Source: Cryobacterium sp. SO2 (GTDB lineage Bacteria; Actinomycetota; Actinomycetes; Actinomycetales; Microbacteriaceae). From it: a stretch of DNA of 64,000 bases. The notes under the pieces were generated by a model. It was not told where the DNA came from, made no database searches, and saw nothing but the letters and a program-made list of their open reading frames with translations. Within the stretch, counting starts at the first letter, position 1. Each line of letters opens with the position of its first letter. The stretch lies in the NCBI RefSeq assembly GCF_026151165.2, contig NZ_CP117849.1, forward strand, positions 2,480,001 to 2,544,000, given 5' to 3'. Position numbers and translations under genes: made by a program. This document shows, in pieces, positions 52,774 to 62,302 of this stretch.

Positions 52774-53868
52774 ATGAAAAAGCGCCACCTCACAACCGTT
52801 GCAGTCGGAGTCGCTGCCGTCGTCGTCGCGACTGCAGTCATCGCAACCACCACCGGAAGGGCCGACGCGGAGGCGGCCGACCACAACGACATGGTCGCAG
52901 GCACCGTTTGGGTCGCCAACGAAGATGGCGCCAGCCTCACCGCGATCGATGCCTCCACCAATACGGTCGCGACTACCCTCACCGGAATCGAAAGCCCGCA
53001 CAACGTTCAAGCCACGCAGGGCGGCCAGTCCGTGTGGGCGGTGAGTGGCACAACGTCGATGGCTGTGGAGATCGATTCACAGACGAACGAGGTAAACGGA
53101 GCGGTACCCACCGGGGCTATGCCGGCCCACGTCATCGTGACACCCGACGAAACCCGAACCTACACAACGAACAACGCGGACGACACCGTGACAGCCGTCG
53201 ACATTGCCACCATGACGACGATCGCCACGATCCCGGTCGGCGACGGGCCACACGGATTGAGGCCCAGCCCCGACGGCAAGACCATCTATGTGGCCAACAA
53301 CAACGGAACCACGCTCAGCGTCATCGACACCGCCACCAACACCCAGATCGACGAGATCGAGGTGGGCAAATTGCCCGCGCAGGTCGCGTTCTCGCCCGAC
53401 GGAAACTTCGTCTACGCATCGGTGAACGGCGACAACGCTGTAGCCAAAATCGCCACGAGCACCCGTGAACGCGTTTCCACACTTACAGTGGGCGTAGGTC
53501 CAATCCAAACGTTCGTCAGCCCCGATGGTCAGTACCTCTTGGTCGCCAACCAAGGCACAGAAGAGTATCCCGGCCGAACGGTTTCCGTCATCGACACCAA
53601 GACTTTTGACTTCGTCCGCACAGTCGAGACCGGTGCCGGCGCGCACGGTGTCACCATCGACCCGACGAGTCGACACGCCTACATCACCAACACCTTTGAC
53701 GACACGGTGTCAGTGCTCGATCTCAAGGAGCTTACGGTGGTGGCTACAGTTCCAGTCGGTTCAAAGCCGAATGGGATCACCTTCACCAGTCAGGCCGCGG
53801 GAATCGCCCCGGCTGTCGAACTGGACCTCAAGATGGACGACAGCGCTGCGCCCGGCATGAAGCATTGA
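52774..53868 (+). CDS. Secreted YVTN-type beta-propeller protein
   Basis: The ATG at 52774 follows an AAGGAAAG site. The 364-aa protein has a signal peptide ending near GRADAEA and about seven repeats with the pattern (Y/V)VAN...(T/S)VIDT.T......I.VG, for example AYITNTFDDTVSVLDLKELT. This is a YncE-like propeller. The C-terminus LKMDDSAAPGMKH has Met and His. The role in the copper island is unknown. Confidence 0.85.
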   Translation: MKKRHLTTVAVGVAAVVVATAVIATTTGRADAEAADHNDMVAGTVWVANEDGASLTAIDASTNTVATTLTGIESPHNVQATQGGQSVWAVSGTTSMAVEIDSQTNEVNGAVPTGAMPAHVIVTPDETRTYTTNNADDTVTAVDIATMTTIATIPVGDGPHGLRPSPDGKTIYVANNNGTTLSVIDTATNTQIDEIEVGKLPAQVAFSPDGNFVYASVNGDNAVAKIATSTRERVSTLTVGVGPIQTFVSPDGQYLLVANQGTEEYPGRTVSVIDTKTFDFVRTVETGAGAHGVTIDPTSRHAYITNTFDDTVSVLDLKELTVVATVPVGSKPNGITFTSQAAGIAPAVELDLKMDDSAAPGMKH

Positions 53869-53889
53869 CCGAATGCCGAATCGATCCGC

Positions 53890-53908
53890 CTAGGCCTTGA
53901 AGGCCTAG
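53890..53908 (+). terminator. Terminator after the propeller gene
   Basis: CTAGGCCT and AGGCCTAG form a perfect 8-bp stem around TGA, followed by a T-containing stretch. Confidence 0.6.
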
Positions 53909-53953
53909 TGACTTCTCGTATCGATTCTTTCGAATCTATGTTCTAATACCTTT

Positions 53954-54282
53954 ATGGGAGCAACCAAGAGATATCCGAGCGGCCCCCACGCCGAAACTCC
54001 GGTGCAGGCAGACACCTTGAGACAGGTTGAGCCCGACTATGGGGACGAGTTCACCGCCCGGCCGTTCAGTCTTACGCCGGAGGAGTTGGGTCGGCTGCCG
54101 GTGACTGTGGCCTCCGAGCCCATCCCTGTACTCGCGTGGGTGCGGTCCCCGCAATGCCCACCCACGTCCAGGGTCGCGCCCTGGCCTGGACCCCACGCGC
54201 CGTCTACATCGAGTGGGAACAGCGTGGTCTGCGCCGGGTCTGGGTCTGGGCATCGGCGGTGGAGCGCGGCGGATTGGCCTGA
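53954..54282 (+). pseudogene. Frameshifted small actinobacterial protein
   Basis: The first part (MGATKRYPSGPHAETPVQAD... to IPVLAWVR) is in one frame. From about 54135-54154 the protein-like reading continues in another frame (MPTHVQGRALAWTPRAVYIE, then WEQRGLRRVWVWASAVERGG). The second part looks like a genuine C-terminus. A single indel or sequencing error would join them. Family unknown. Confidence 0.5.
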
Positions 54283-54345
54283 TTAGAGATGTCGCGCGAG
54301 GACGCAATCCCCGGGCTCCCGGTCATACCAAGCACCGGCGCGAAC

Positions 54346-54804
54346 TCAGCTGCTCTTGGACGAGAAGCTTGGCTCGTCGGAACGGTCCAGTCCAACATCA
54401 TTGCGACCCTGCAGCAGCGTGTTGAATCGTCGGGCACTCGCCTCCCGACGGCGCACCCGACACAACCCGATGAGAGTCACAGGTCCGGCAACCAGAAATT
54501 TCAGTGAGTTCCACGCGAACAGCAGCGCGAGCATATTGAGCCAGCCTGACCCACCAGATTCTGTGAGCCCCACGCAAGCGACCGTCGCGAGCGCGTATGG
54601 GACGGCGAGAAGCATTGACGGCATGCCCCATTTGAGACCGCGCCGAGTGTGGATAGCGTCCAGCACGAGGTTGGTCGGCATGAACCGGCGCAGCGAATAG
54701 TGCGTGCGGGCGGTCAGGCCCAAGATCAATCCGAACATGCGTCGGTCCTCCAGATGTTCGGCGACAAGAATCTGAGAGGGGCCGCTAGTTGGGAGCCATG
54801 CCAT
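54346..54804 (-). CDS. Small membrane protein
   Basis: The 152-aa frame has two to three spans (GMPSMLLAVPYALATVACVG, LALLFAWNSLKFLVAGPVTL) after a conserved-looking start around SLRRFMPTNLVLDAIHTRRG. An internal start at MFGLILGLTARTHYS is possible. Similar actinobacterial proteins are sometimes named sulfate permease, which the size does not support. It lies downstream of the relaxase in the same direction. Confidence 0.6.
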   Translation of the reverse strand: MAWLPTSGPSQILVAEHLEDRRMFGLILGLTARTHYSLRRFMPTNLVLDAIHTRRGLKWGMPSMLLAVPYALATVACVGLTESGGSGWLNMLALLFAWNSLKFLVAGPVTLIGLCRVRRREASARRFNTLLQGRNDVGLDRSDEPSFSSKSS

Positions 54805-54847
54805 CGCGACAAGCGATGGCGCGAAGTGGAGGTCGCCTAATGACAGA

Positions 54848-57800
54848 TTAGAACTGTATGCCGGCAGGCGGAAGCCCCACCGTCACACTCGATCTCAGTC
54901 CACCATGGGCCGGGACTCGTTCTGCAAGCCGACGTGCCGAATCTAGAGCGGCCCGGGCGCGCGCGCCGTCAAGTTGCTGCGCCTCCGACTGGGGCGCCGG
55001 ACCGAGTGCACTGGCTCCAACGATCTCATAGCGCTCCCTATAGGCCGCGACTGTGCACCCATACTGCCGCCACATGGCGGATACCGATCCCCGTGGCACC
55101 GGGCCAAGGGCTCGCGTCCACGCTTCGCCCGCAAGCAACGCCTCGTTAAGGGCGATGCTCGCTCGCGTTTCGATCAGGTCGCTCCGCTCGAGCAGAGCGC
55201 GGCGCATGTCTGCGCGCATAGGTCCCTTAGGCACTGGGATTAGTCCGACTACGAGCAGTGGCATCTTCCGTGAACGCCCCGCCCCGGTGTCGTGAGCAGT
55301 CACTGATTCGACCCTGGAGCGGAGAATGGCCGCGATGTCCTTGGCGTCGTCGAATCCTCGGACGGCGATAGCGCGGGCGAGCAAGCTCTTGATGTCGAAG
55401 TGGTGCGCCTCGGCCCTCCGGAGTTCCGCTGTGAGCGGGCCAAACGCATCCGAGGCGATAACGGTGTCGGCGTGCACCTGCGACAGCCCGCTCTCGCGCA
55501 CCACAGACACCCACCTGTCGTGTTGAGCGGCCGCCGCGATGGTCTCGTACTCTGCTGCAAGTTGGGCGATCGATCCCGCCGAATCCTGCTCCGCGGAGAT
55601 TGCCTCATGTGCAGAAAGTTCAGCGCCCTCGCGCTGCAGTACGCCATAGAGAACGCTTCGCGCCGTGGCCTCGGTGTCGTCGCCAGGTCGAGGCCCGACG
55701 TGGGCGTCATCCGGTCGGTCCACGGCAACGTAGGCAGTATTCGTCTCCCGGCCACGCGTCATCGCGACGTAGAAGTTCTCCCTCGTCATGCCCGACGCAA
55801 CGAAAGTGTGTGCCGTGTCCGTCGTCATGCCCTGGGCGCGATGAGAGGTGACCGCGTAACCGAGTTCGAGGTGCCGTTTGGCGTACACCGCAGGAAGCAG
55901 CACGGCACTCCCCCACCGACGACCATGCCGCCGCACCTCAACGGAGCCATTTCGGTGCACCGCGATCACCGTCCATCTGTCGCCGTTGCGCACCCAGGAT
56001 CTGGCCGCGCGAAGGCGCCGCTCGTTCTGGCGCGTGATGACCGTGTCACCGACCGCCGCTCGGGTTCCGTCGTGAAGGGTGATCTCCCGGAGCGCATCCA
56101 CACGCCCCTCCAGGATTAGTTCCGTCCGGGCGCGCACGTTCAACGAGGCAACTGCCTCGAGTGAGTCACTGATTAGCACCGTGGTCTTGCCTGCTCGAGC
56201 ATCTGTGCGCCAGGCCTCATACGCAGCATCCGCCATTGACTCGGTGCTGCCGTCACGCACGCGGTCATGCGCGACGTAGGCGTCGATCGACTCGGGGTCG
56301 CCGTGACGCAGTTCGAGGGATGCCGTCTTCTCCCAGTCGTGGATGAAGCGGTGAACATCAAGAAGTTCAGGCGCGTCTGCTCGATCGTGGACGAGTAGGG
56401 ACAGCGCCCCACCCGCATCGACCGACTGGAGCTGGGCGTAGTCGCCCACCAGGAGAACTTTCGCGCCAGCATCCGCCGCGAGCGCGGTTACCCGATCTAA
56501 GGGCAAGGTTCCCGCCAAAGACGCCTCGTCGATAATGACTAGCTGGCTAGCGCGGAATGTCGCCCCGTACTCGAGATGGTTGTGCCACCACTTCGCCAGA
56601 TTCTCGGTTGTGATACCCAAGTCGTCTGCTAATACCTGAGCAGCGGAGGCAGAGGGAGCCAACCCGACCACGGAACCCGCACCGTGCGCCGACTCCCATG
56701 CCCGCCGGAGCGCGTTCATCGCTGTCGTCTTACCCGCGCCGGCCGGCCCGACCAGAACATCGATTACGCGGCCGGAGCCGACAACCTCTGTGAGCGCTTC
56801 AAGCTGGTCGACGGACAGCATGCCACCACCCGGCAACGGCCTGCGTTCAGTAGATCGGAGTGTGATCGCCAACACCTGTGGGCCAGTCTTATCACTGGCC
56901 CGCTTGAGCAACCGACTCTCGGCGTCCAGCAACTCGGTGGAGGTGAACACTACGGAGTGTTTGGGGCGGAAGACAGTCGTACCATCACCTCGCTGGAATG
57001 GCGCTGGGTTCGACGCTAGTTCCGGAGGCGTGATCCGCAATGACGCACGCTCGGCGGCATCGACGATAAGACCGACAGCGGCTTCTCGATCGGATGCCGA
57101 TGCGAAACGGTATTGCATCGTTTGCCGTGACGCTTCGGCCACGAGATTCCAGTGGCGCCAGGTCGCTCGCCTTTCGCTTACCGCCCTCATCACACTCATC
57201 CCGAGTGCGCTGACGGCCTCGAGCGGCACGTCCCCTGCATTCAACACCACGGGTGTCGACTGCACCTCCGTGGCACTCGGCCGCGTCGTCGACTTCTGGT
57301 CCAGCACACGGTGGGCGCGTTCACGCCACTCCGCGGTGAGTTCAGCCAGAGACCGCACCGTCTTCGCAGGCCGAGTGGCCAGCGTGGCCTGCGCGCGAAG
57401 CTTCATGATTGTGACCGGGTTGGGACGGTAACCGTGACTACCCACATACGCCCCGATCAATCGATCGGTCTCGACGTCGATGTGCCGCGACCGAGTTGAG
57501 AACTCCGAGACCAGCACCTCGGGAATCGAGCTGATCGCCCACGCTGGGTGACGGTCCCGGCCTCGCTCGCGCATCACCCAGCGCACACCGACGGCACGCG
57601 CAAGCGCGTCCGCGAACAGAGTCTCGTGCAATTCAGACAGTGCGACGACCGCCGCGTGCATCGGTCGGCCGTCGAGGGAACGCCACCTTCCATCAAGCAC
57701 GGCTTGCACCTTGTTGCTGATTACGACGTGCGTGTGCAGGTGCGGATCACCCGCCCTACTGTCGAAGTGATCGAAGGCCGTCGCGATCAAGCCGCTCACA

Positions 57801-58348
57801 TCCACCTGGGCAACGGCGCCGTCGTGGACCGCTGCGCCGGTCCTCGTGGCGGCAACCTCGCGCTCCATGTACGCGACAACCTCGGCGACCGCCGCATGAT
57901 GCGCATCCACGATCTGCGCTTGGGTGGTTGCGTCTGCGACGCCCCAAAGGATGCTCGCCGACTTGGGGATTGAGAAGGTGAAATCGTAGCCCGCGACTGC
58001 GCGCCGCCTACGCGCTACTTGGTCGCTTCCCGGCGACGACTCGTCCGAGTCGACCGGGGTTCGATAGGAGGGATACGCGCGTCCCAATGGCGAGCCAGTG
58101 ACAGGGTCCCGCCCCATCCCGATCAAGAGCTGTAGTTGCGCCTCTGTGACTTCGGCGCCTTCGACAATGCGTCCCCTCCCGAGGCTCGGGATACCTTTGC
58201 CCATCCATCGTCCTGGCGGGGTGCCCTTCGCGCTGTAGTACCGAGTCAGTGGCGTTGACAACGACCGTTCCCCGTCGCCGGCAACAACGGTGCGGAGCAG
58301 GTACTTGTAACCGTCACCAGCGCTCATCACCCGCATAGACACCGTCAT
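54848..58348 (-). CDS. MobF-family conjugative relaxase with helicase domain (TrwC/TraI type)
   Basis: From the ATG at 58348 (GGAGGCGGGG upstream) the protein has 1166 residues. The relaxase domain has the catalytic Tyr pair in LTRYYSAKG near the start and the three-His metal site AGDPHLHTHVVISN. The second half is a RecD/TraI-like helicase with Walker A LVGPAGAGKTTAMNAL and Walker B VIIDEASLAGTLP, plus a late SHRAQGMT motif. It nicks oriT, stays bound to the transferred strand and unwinds the DNA. The oriT should be nearby. Confidence 0.93.
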   Translation of the reverse strand: MTVSMRVMSAGDGYKYLLRTVVAGDGERSLSTPLTRYYSAKGTPPGRWMGKGIPSLGRGRIVEGAEVTEAQLQLLIGMGRDPVTGSPLGRAYPSYRTPVDSDESSPGSDQVARRRRAVAGYDFTFSIPKSASILWGVADATTQAQIVDAHHAAVAEVVAYMEREVAATRTGAAVHDGAVAQVDVSGLIATAFDHFDSRAGDPHLHTHVVISNKVQAVLDGRWRSLDGRPMHAAVVALSELHETLFADALARAVGVRWVMRERGRDRHPAWAISSIPEVLVSEFSTRSRHIDVETDRLIGAYVGSHGYRPNPVTIMKLRAQATLATRPAKTVRSLAELTAEWRERAHRVLDQKSTTRPSATEVQSTPVVLNAGDVPLEAVSALGMSVMRAVSERRATWRHWNLVAEASRQTMQYRFASASDREAAVGLIVDAAERASLRITPPELASNPAPFQRGDGTTVFRPKHSVVFTSTELLDAESRLLKRASDKTGPQVLAITLRSTERRPLPGGGMLSVDQLEALTEVVGSGRVIDVLVGPAGAGKTTAMNALRRAWESAHGAGSVVGLAPSASAAQVLADDLGITTENLAKWWHNHLEYGATFRASQLVIIDEASLAGTLPLDRVTALAADAGAKVLLVGDYAQLQSVDAGGALSLLVHDRADAPELLDVHRFIHDWEKTASLELRHGDPESIDAYVAHDRVRDGSTESMADAAYEAWRTDARAGKTTVLISDSLEAVASLNVRARTELILEGRVDALREITLHDGTRAAVGDTVITRQNERRLRAARSWVRNGDRWTVIAVHRNGSVEVRRHGRRWGSAVLLPAVYAKRHLELGYAVTSHRAQGMTTDTAHTFVASGMTRENFYVAMTRGRETNTAYVAVDRPDDAHVGPRPGDDTEATARSVLYGVLQREGAELSAHEAISAEQDSAGSIAQLAAEYETIAAAAQHDRWVSVVRESGLSQVHADTVIASDAFGPLTAELRRAEAHHFDIKSLLARAIAVRGFDDAKDIAAILRSRVESVTAHDTGAGRSRKMPLLVVGLIPVPKGPMRADMRRALLERSDLIETRASIALNEALLAGEAWTRALGPVPRGSVSAMWRQYGCTVAAYRERYEIVGASALGPAPQSEAQQLDGARARAALDSARRLAERVPAHGGLRSSVTVGLPPAGIQF

Positions 58349-58474
58349 CGAAACACCCCGCCTCCGGGAGGAAGGTGCGCCGCCTCGATCTGCAAGAGGC
58401 GTGGCAATTCGGTTGGAAGGACTCCGAGGCCTGCCCAAGGGAGTGTTCACGCCAACGCTGGCTGGTGTCGGCAT

Positions 58475-58704
58475 CGAGAGTTGATCGAGAATAATCTGCC
58501 CAGCAATGAGTGCGAACGTCGATTGATTAAGTCGGTCGCGTTCCGGCTATTTCTTCCAACGGCGGTGCAATGCTTGGTGCATTCACCATCTTGAGGGTGT
58601 GGGCTAACGGCCCGGGCATGTTGCAGACAAATCGTTCACTAAGCTCAACCGAGTCCATATCCCAGTCGGCTCAGACCTCACGAACCCAAAAAGGAACCCA
58701 CCAC
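58475..58704. other. Intergenic region upstream of the relaxase, candidate oriT
   Basis: No gene is seen. An imperfect stem, GGTGCAATGC (58564-58573) with GCATTCACC (58579-58587), lies in the non-coding stretch next to the relaxase start. In MobF systems oriT often adjoins the relaxase gene. The nic site is not identified. Confidence 0.35.
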
Positions 58705-58830
58705 ATGTCCCGCAACGCCCGGAAATACGGCCTTGGTAAGTTCCTGCTCGATGTCATTCTGGTCCTCATCACGGGTGGCCTGTGGCTGATCTGGATCTTC
58801 GTTCGGGAACTGAGAGGCCTTCGTCGATAG
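58705..58830 (+). CDS. 41-aa single-span membrane protein
   Basis: The ATG at 58705 follows AAGGA. The product starts MSRNARKYGLGKFLLDVILV and continues with GGLWLIWIFVRELRGL. It has one span with basic ends. Small proteins of this kind are common on actinobacterial mobile elements. Function unknown. Confidence 0.6.
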   Translation: MSRNARKYGLGKFLLDVILVLITGGLWLIWIFVRELRGLRR

Positions 58831-58931
58831 TCCCCGCAGATCTAATCCGCGGCTGTCACGCTAGGGATCTGCTTCACCCTGATCTTGCTTCGGGCACAGT
58901 CGACATCTGGGTTGAGCTAGACCACTGCGGG

Positions 58932-60086
58932 CTACCTCAAGCTCACTTCGGTCAGGGAAGTCAGCCAAGCGTGGAGTACCGCCCTCCAGTGGTGGCGATC
59001 CGAATTCCAGCTCATCGTGTGGTCTGCGTCGAATGATTCGAGCTCGACGATGTCAGGGCGCAGTTCTCTGAGCCGACTCGAGATCTCGAATGGCGATGAG
59101 CTATCAAGGGTGCCGTGCAGGATGAGTGTCGGCACAGTCAGCTCGTCGGCTCGCGCTACCCAGTTGAATTTTCGCAGGGGGACGGGGTTCGGGAGCCCGG
59201 TCAAGCGAGCCAACGGCCGGGAGTTGAGCCATGGCAAAGCGAGGCCGCCAGTCCATGCAGGCAGGCCTGCCCGCGCGCAGTTTGCTCTGATCGTCGACAC
59301 CCAGTCAAGGACTGGTGACTCAAGTACGAGACCCTTCAGAATCGCCCGGATCTCGGATTCGTTGGCAAGTTGAAGTGCGATGGCTGCGCCCATCGACCAC
59401 CCGACCAGGACGATGTTATTGGCGCCGTTCTGGCGAGCGAAGCGCACGGCCGCCCGGACGTCGTCCACCTCGGCAGCACCGAGCTCGGATCGTCCAGTTC
59501 CCACAGTGGGACCTTTACCGTCATTCCTGTAAGTCACGACAAGCGAGGTCAACCCAGCTTCCTCTGCGACTTGCACCCCACGAAGTGTTCCGGCGCGCGG
59601 GCTTCCGAGACCGTGGATGTGGATGGCCCACGTTGTAGATGGGCCGCCACGAGGAGCGATAAGCCATGCAGGCGCGGGACCAACATCCGTCGGTATTGAG
59701 ACGTCCATCGCATCTAAACCGGCCTCCTCCGGGGTCGAGAAGACGATGCCGCTCCAAGAAGCTTTGTCACCGGCCTTCAGGTCTCCACTCGGTTCCTCCA
59801 CCGCGCGTCCGACGAGCCTCGGGCCACGATCCACTACGTCATTCGACAGCCGAGCCCAGCCGCCATTCTCGAGAATAAGGCAGTAACGACCAGGCGCCAC
59901 GGTGTGAGCGGTTCGGTCAAGAACGACGATAGTCCGCTCCCCCGAGCCCTCTAATCCACGGATGGTGAGGTCGAATGTTCGGCCACTCGTCGGCGCGGTA
60001 AGGCTCTTCGCGATGAAGATTCCGAGCCCAGCGACCACACCGCCCGCAGCGACCACCGTGCCCACCACTGCCCAACCGACTCTCAT
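58932..60086 (-). CDS. Membrane-anchored alpha/beta hydrolase
   Basis: The 384-aa protein has an N-terminal anchor or signal helix (residues 5-30), a beta-rich part, then an alpha/beta hydrolase domain with nucleophile motif VGWSMGAA, an oxyanion segment IHIHGLGSPRAG, the acid in ILHGTLDSSSPFEI and the His in DADHTMSWNSDRHH. It may hydrolyse an ester or peptide-like signal outside the membrane. Its start overlaps the membrane-protein gene by four bases, so it is the last member of a tight operon. Confidence 0.85.
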   Translation of the reverse strand: MRVGWAVVGTVVAAGGVVAGLGIFIAKSLTAPTSGRTFDLTIRGLEGSGERTIVVLDRTAHTVAPGRYCLILENGGWARLSNDVVDRGPRLVGRAVEEPSGDLKAGDKASWSGIVFSTPEEAGLDAMDVSIPTDVGPAPAWLIAPRGGPSTTWAIHIHGLGSPRAGTLRGVQVAEEAGLTSLVVTYRNDGKGPTVGTGRSELGAAEVDDVRAAVRFARQNGANNIVLVGWSMGAAIALQLANESEIRAILKGLVLESPVLDWVSTIRANCARAGLPAWTGGLALPWLNSRPLARLTGLPNPVPLRKFNWVARADELTVPTLILHGTLDSSSPFEISSRLRELRPDIVELESFDADHTMSWNSDRHHWRAVLHAWLTSLTEVSLR

Positions 60087-61102
60087 CGCCGCGACTGCCC
60101 ATCTCCAGTAGTCGTGGCTGAAGTCGCGGTCACCGAGCCCGTCTGTACGGCCCCAACAAGGTGACGCTCGGCGCGCTCAACCAGCTCTCTGTCTCGGTCG
60201 CTGACTGTGAAATGCACTCTGGTGTCCATCATTGCGTCACGAATCTCGACGACCTGACGGTGTAGCAGAGTGTCGGGTTCGTCCGTATGAAACGCGACCT
60301 GCTGGTTCTGGCTAATTCCCGGTCGTGCCATCGTCGCCTCCACCCAGATCGGTTTGAGGTCGTCGACGAACATCAGTGTCCTTCGTTCGCGGGATCGTGC
60401 CTGTAAGGTCCGAGCGGCAGGCTGGCCCGCGAATCCGAGGCAGAGGAACAAAAAGGCCAGCAGCCGCAGCGGCTCATACGTGACTGCGATCTCAGTCATG
60501 ACGTCCAGCTCGTCGGTGACGTGGGCGAGGTCCATGGCGATGACGACGACGCTGAGAACCACCCCAAGGAGACTTCCGATGAACAGAGAAGCCGGTGGCA
60601 ATTGCTGGACACCGTTGGTGTTTCGGAACTGGCGGGCAGCGAGGACTGCCATCGCGGAAAGGACGATCCCGTAGTAGACGAATTGGATCGTTGAGTAGAT
60701 GGCCGCCGCAGGTTGGTCACCGAGCTCGAGCATGAAGTTTGTGGTGGTGCCGCTTAGTTCAATGAGGAAGAACGCAACGACGGCGCCGAAGATTGCAGTT
60801 ACCAGGGCGACCCGACCGAGTGCGAGCCTGACTGTCCGGGGTTGATGCTCGGATGCCTTCATCACTCCACGACCTAGGAAGAATACGCCGACCATCAACG
60901 CAACATCCGCCACTAGAGTTACGAGGTTGTCCCCTCCGGCCAATCTGTCGAGAGCGCGATAGACGGGGTCAGTGTTGAGCGTCATTGCGACCGCGATTGT
61001 CAGCGCGGCATAGGTAATATTCCGTTCGGCACGACCACGCCGCAGGATGAGCAGACTCGCCGCGAGTAACCACATTGCTGCGGCGACAATGACGGCAGTC
61101 AT
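60083..61102 (-). CDS. Multi-pass membrane protein, MAB_1171c-like
   Basis: The 339-aa protein has about seven spans in the first 225 residues and a hydrophilic C-terminal part of about 115 residues with AFHTDEPDTLLHRQVVEIRD. It resembles actinobacterial proteins called MAB_1171c family putative transporters, which often stand next to XRE and ImmA/IrrE genes. Seven spans with a soluble tail would also suit a receptor. It overlaps both neighbours by four bases. Confidence 0.72.
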   Translation of the reverse strand: MTAVIVAAAMWLLAASLLILRRGRAERNITYAALTIAVAMTLNTDPVYRALDRLAGGDNLVTLVADVALMVGVFFLGRGVMKASEHQPRTVRLALGRVALVTAIFGAVVAFFLIELSGTTTNFMLELGDQPAAAIYSTIQFVYYGIVLSAMAVLAARQFRNTNGVQQLPPASLFIGSLLGVVLSVVVIAMDLAHVTDELDVMTEIAVTYEPLRLLAFLFLCLGFAGQPAARTLQARSRERRTLMFVDDLKPIWVEATMARPGISQNQQVAFHTDEPDTLLHRQVVEIRDAMMDTRVHFTVSDRDRELVERAERHLVGAVQTGSVTATSATTTGDGQSRR

Positions 61103-61563
61103 CCGAAGATCTCCAAGTACCGGGAGCTGTGCATTGCCGAACCCCGAATCGCTGCGGCCAGACGGTCGGCGAGCGTCTCCGCTATGACTTCTTCGGCGGT
61201 GTCCAGATCCTGGCGTCGGAGCAGCCGTGACTTGATCTGTGGCGGAATGTCGGGCAGCAAGAAGTCGGGAGCTTCGGGATCGTGATTGGCGTCGTGACCG
61301 AGGATCATGTGCGCCAATTCGTGCAGCACGAACTGCTGCCGATGCAGCGCCGAATCACTGCTGGCGTGGAGGATTAAGTCTTCCCCGTCCGCCACGAGCC
61401 AGACCGCACACAACCCGTCTTGATCGCCAAGGTCCGCGAGTTCAACGATTCTCAGTCGGCGGTGCCGCCTTCTCTGCACGGCGCCGACGAGTTCGTCGAA
61501 TGTGAAGTTATCCCCAAGAGCAAGGTTATCGACGGCCGTCGACACGCTCACTTCCTTGTCCAC
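61099..61563 (-). CDS. ImmA/IrrE-type metalloprotease
   Basis: The 154-aa protein has the zinc motif HELAHMILGH (His81, Glu82, His85) and a downstream helix EEVIAETLADRLAAAIRG that gives the third ligand. ImmA-type enzymes cleave XRE repressors of mobile elements; IrrE-type enzymes cleave the DdrO repressor. The XRE gene directly upstream is the natural target. The gene is coupled to the membrane protein (ATGA). Confidence 0.85.
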   Translation of the reverse strand: MDKEVSVSTAVDNLALGDNFTFDELVGAVQRRRHRRLRIVELADLGDQDGLCAVWLVADGEDLILHASSDSALHRQQFVLHELAHMILGHDANHDPEAPDFLLPDIPPQIKSRLLRRQDLDTAEEVIAETLADRLAAAIRGSAMHSSRYLEIFG

Positions 61564-61591
61564 TGCTTCTTCACCTCAATTCATAGGTTGG

Positions 61592-62050
61592 TTATGGCTC
61601 ATCTCCAGCACGATCTTGCGCTTCTCGAGATTTGGGCGAGATCGCCGCATCCAAGAACCTGCTGATTGCTTGCAGCGCTTCAGGGGAAATGTCTCCCAGG
61701 GTGCGAGCCGCGTAGGTTTTCACTTTGGCGGCTCGCATCGCGCGTATGAGATCGAGTTGAGCGCTCACTTTTGCGGGGACGTCAGCGTCGGCGGCACCCG
61801 CGAGGAACGCTGGATCGACGTCGAAGAATGCAGCCAGCCCCTCGAATAACGGGAGATCCTGTACATACCGGTGGCCGTTGACCATGTAGGTCCAACGTGA
61901 CCGCGAGAGGTTGGTGCCACGCTCTTCGAGATACGCGGCGATCTGGGCGAATGTCGGCTCGCTGCCCGTTTCTGCGACCGCAACGTCGAGTAGTAGCCGA
62001 AGGCGCTTCGCGAGATTGTCGGCGGCTGTCTTACTCTCTTCATCGGTCAT
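61592..62050 (-). CDS. XRE-like helix-turn-helix regulator
   Basis: The 152-aa regulator has a helix-turn-helix in residues 33-87 (FAQIAAYLEERGTNLSRSRW, then LAAFFDVDPAFLAG, the usual end of this XRE subtype). A C-terminal helical region may serve dimerisation or protease recognition. It is transcribed leftwards from a region with four copies of a 14-bp palindrome and probably represses both its operon and the divergent ardC-like gene. Confidence 0.82.
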   Translation of the reverse strand: MTDEESKTAADNLAKRLRLLLDVAVAETGSEPTFAQIAAYLEERGTNLSRSRWTYMVNGHRYVQDLPLFEGLAAFFDVDPAFLAGAADADVPAKVSAQLDLIRAMRAAKVKTYAARTLGDISPEALQAISRFLDAAISPKSREAQDRAGDEP

Positions 62051-62107
62051 AGACAGACCCTCTCACCCTTCGGTCTGGTCCGAACGTTTCGGCAGTCACG
62101 CGAGGCC

Positions 62108-62208
62108 TTGGGAGTGCTCAATTTAGTCTTTGAGCATGACCAACACAATGGTTGCGCATGCTCAAATGTGGTGCTAAACCGTAGCTGAAAGCAATTGAGC
62201 ATGCTCAA
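62108..62208. promoter_or_regulatory. Array of four 14-bp palindromic operators
   Basis: The site TTGAGCATGCTCAA occurs perfectly at 62195-62208, with 13/14 match at 62152-62165, 12/14 at 62130-62143 and 11/14 at 62108-62121. The starts are 22, 22 and 43 bases apart, close to full helical turns, so all sites face one side of the DNA. The array fits cooperative binding by the XRE repressor. Confidence 0.8.
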
Positions 62209-62302
62209 CGGAGATGGCTCGCCTAACGCGCTGGTTGGCGAGGCGCACCTCTGTGTCAGCCACACATCAAGTGCGTGGCAGCCACTTGGGAAGGTGATCA
62301 AT

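Noticed and set aside
55400..57431. Several plus-strand frames opposite the relaxase
   Set aside because: They are antisense shadows of the MobF relaxase-helicase, whose motifs are unambiguous.
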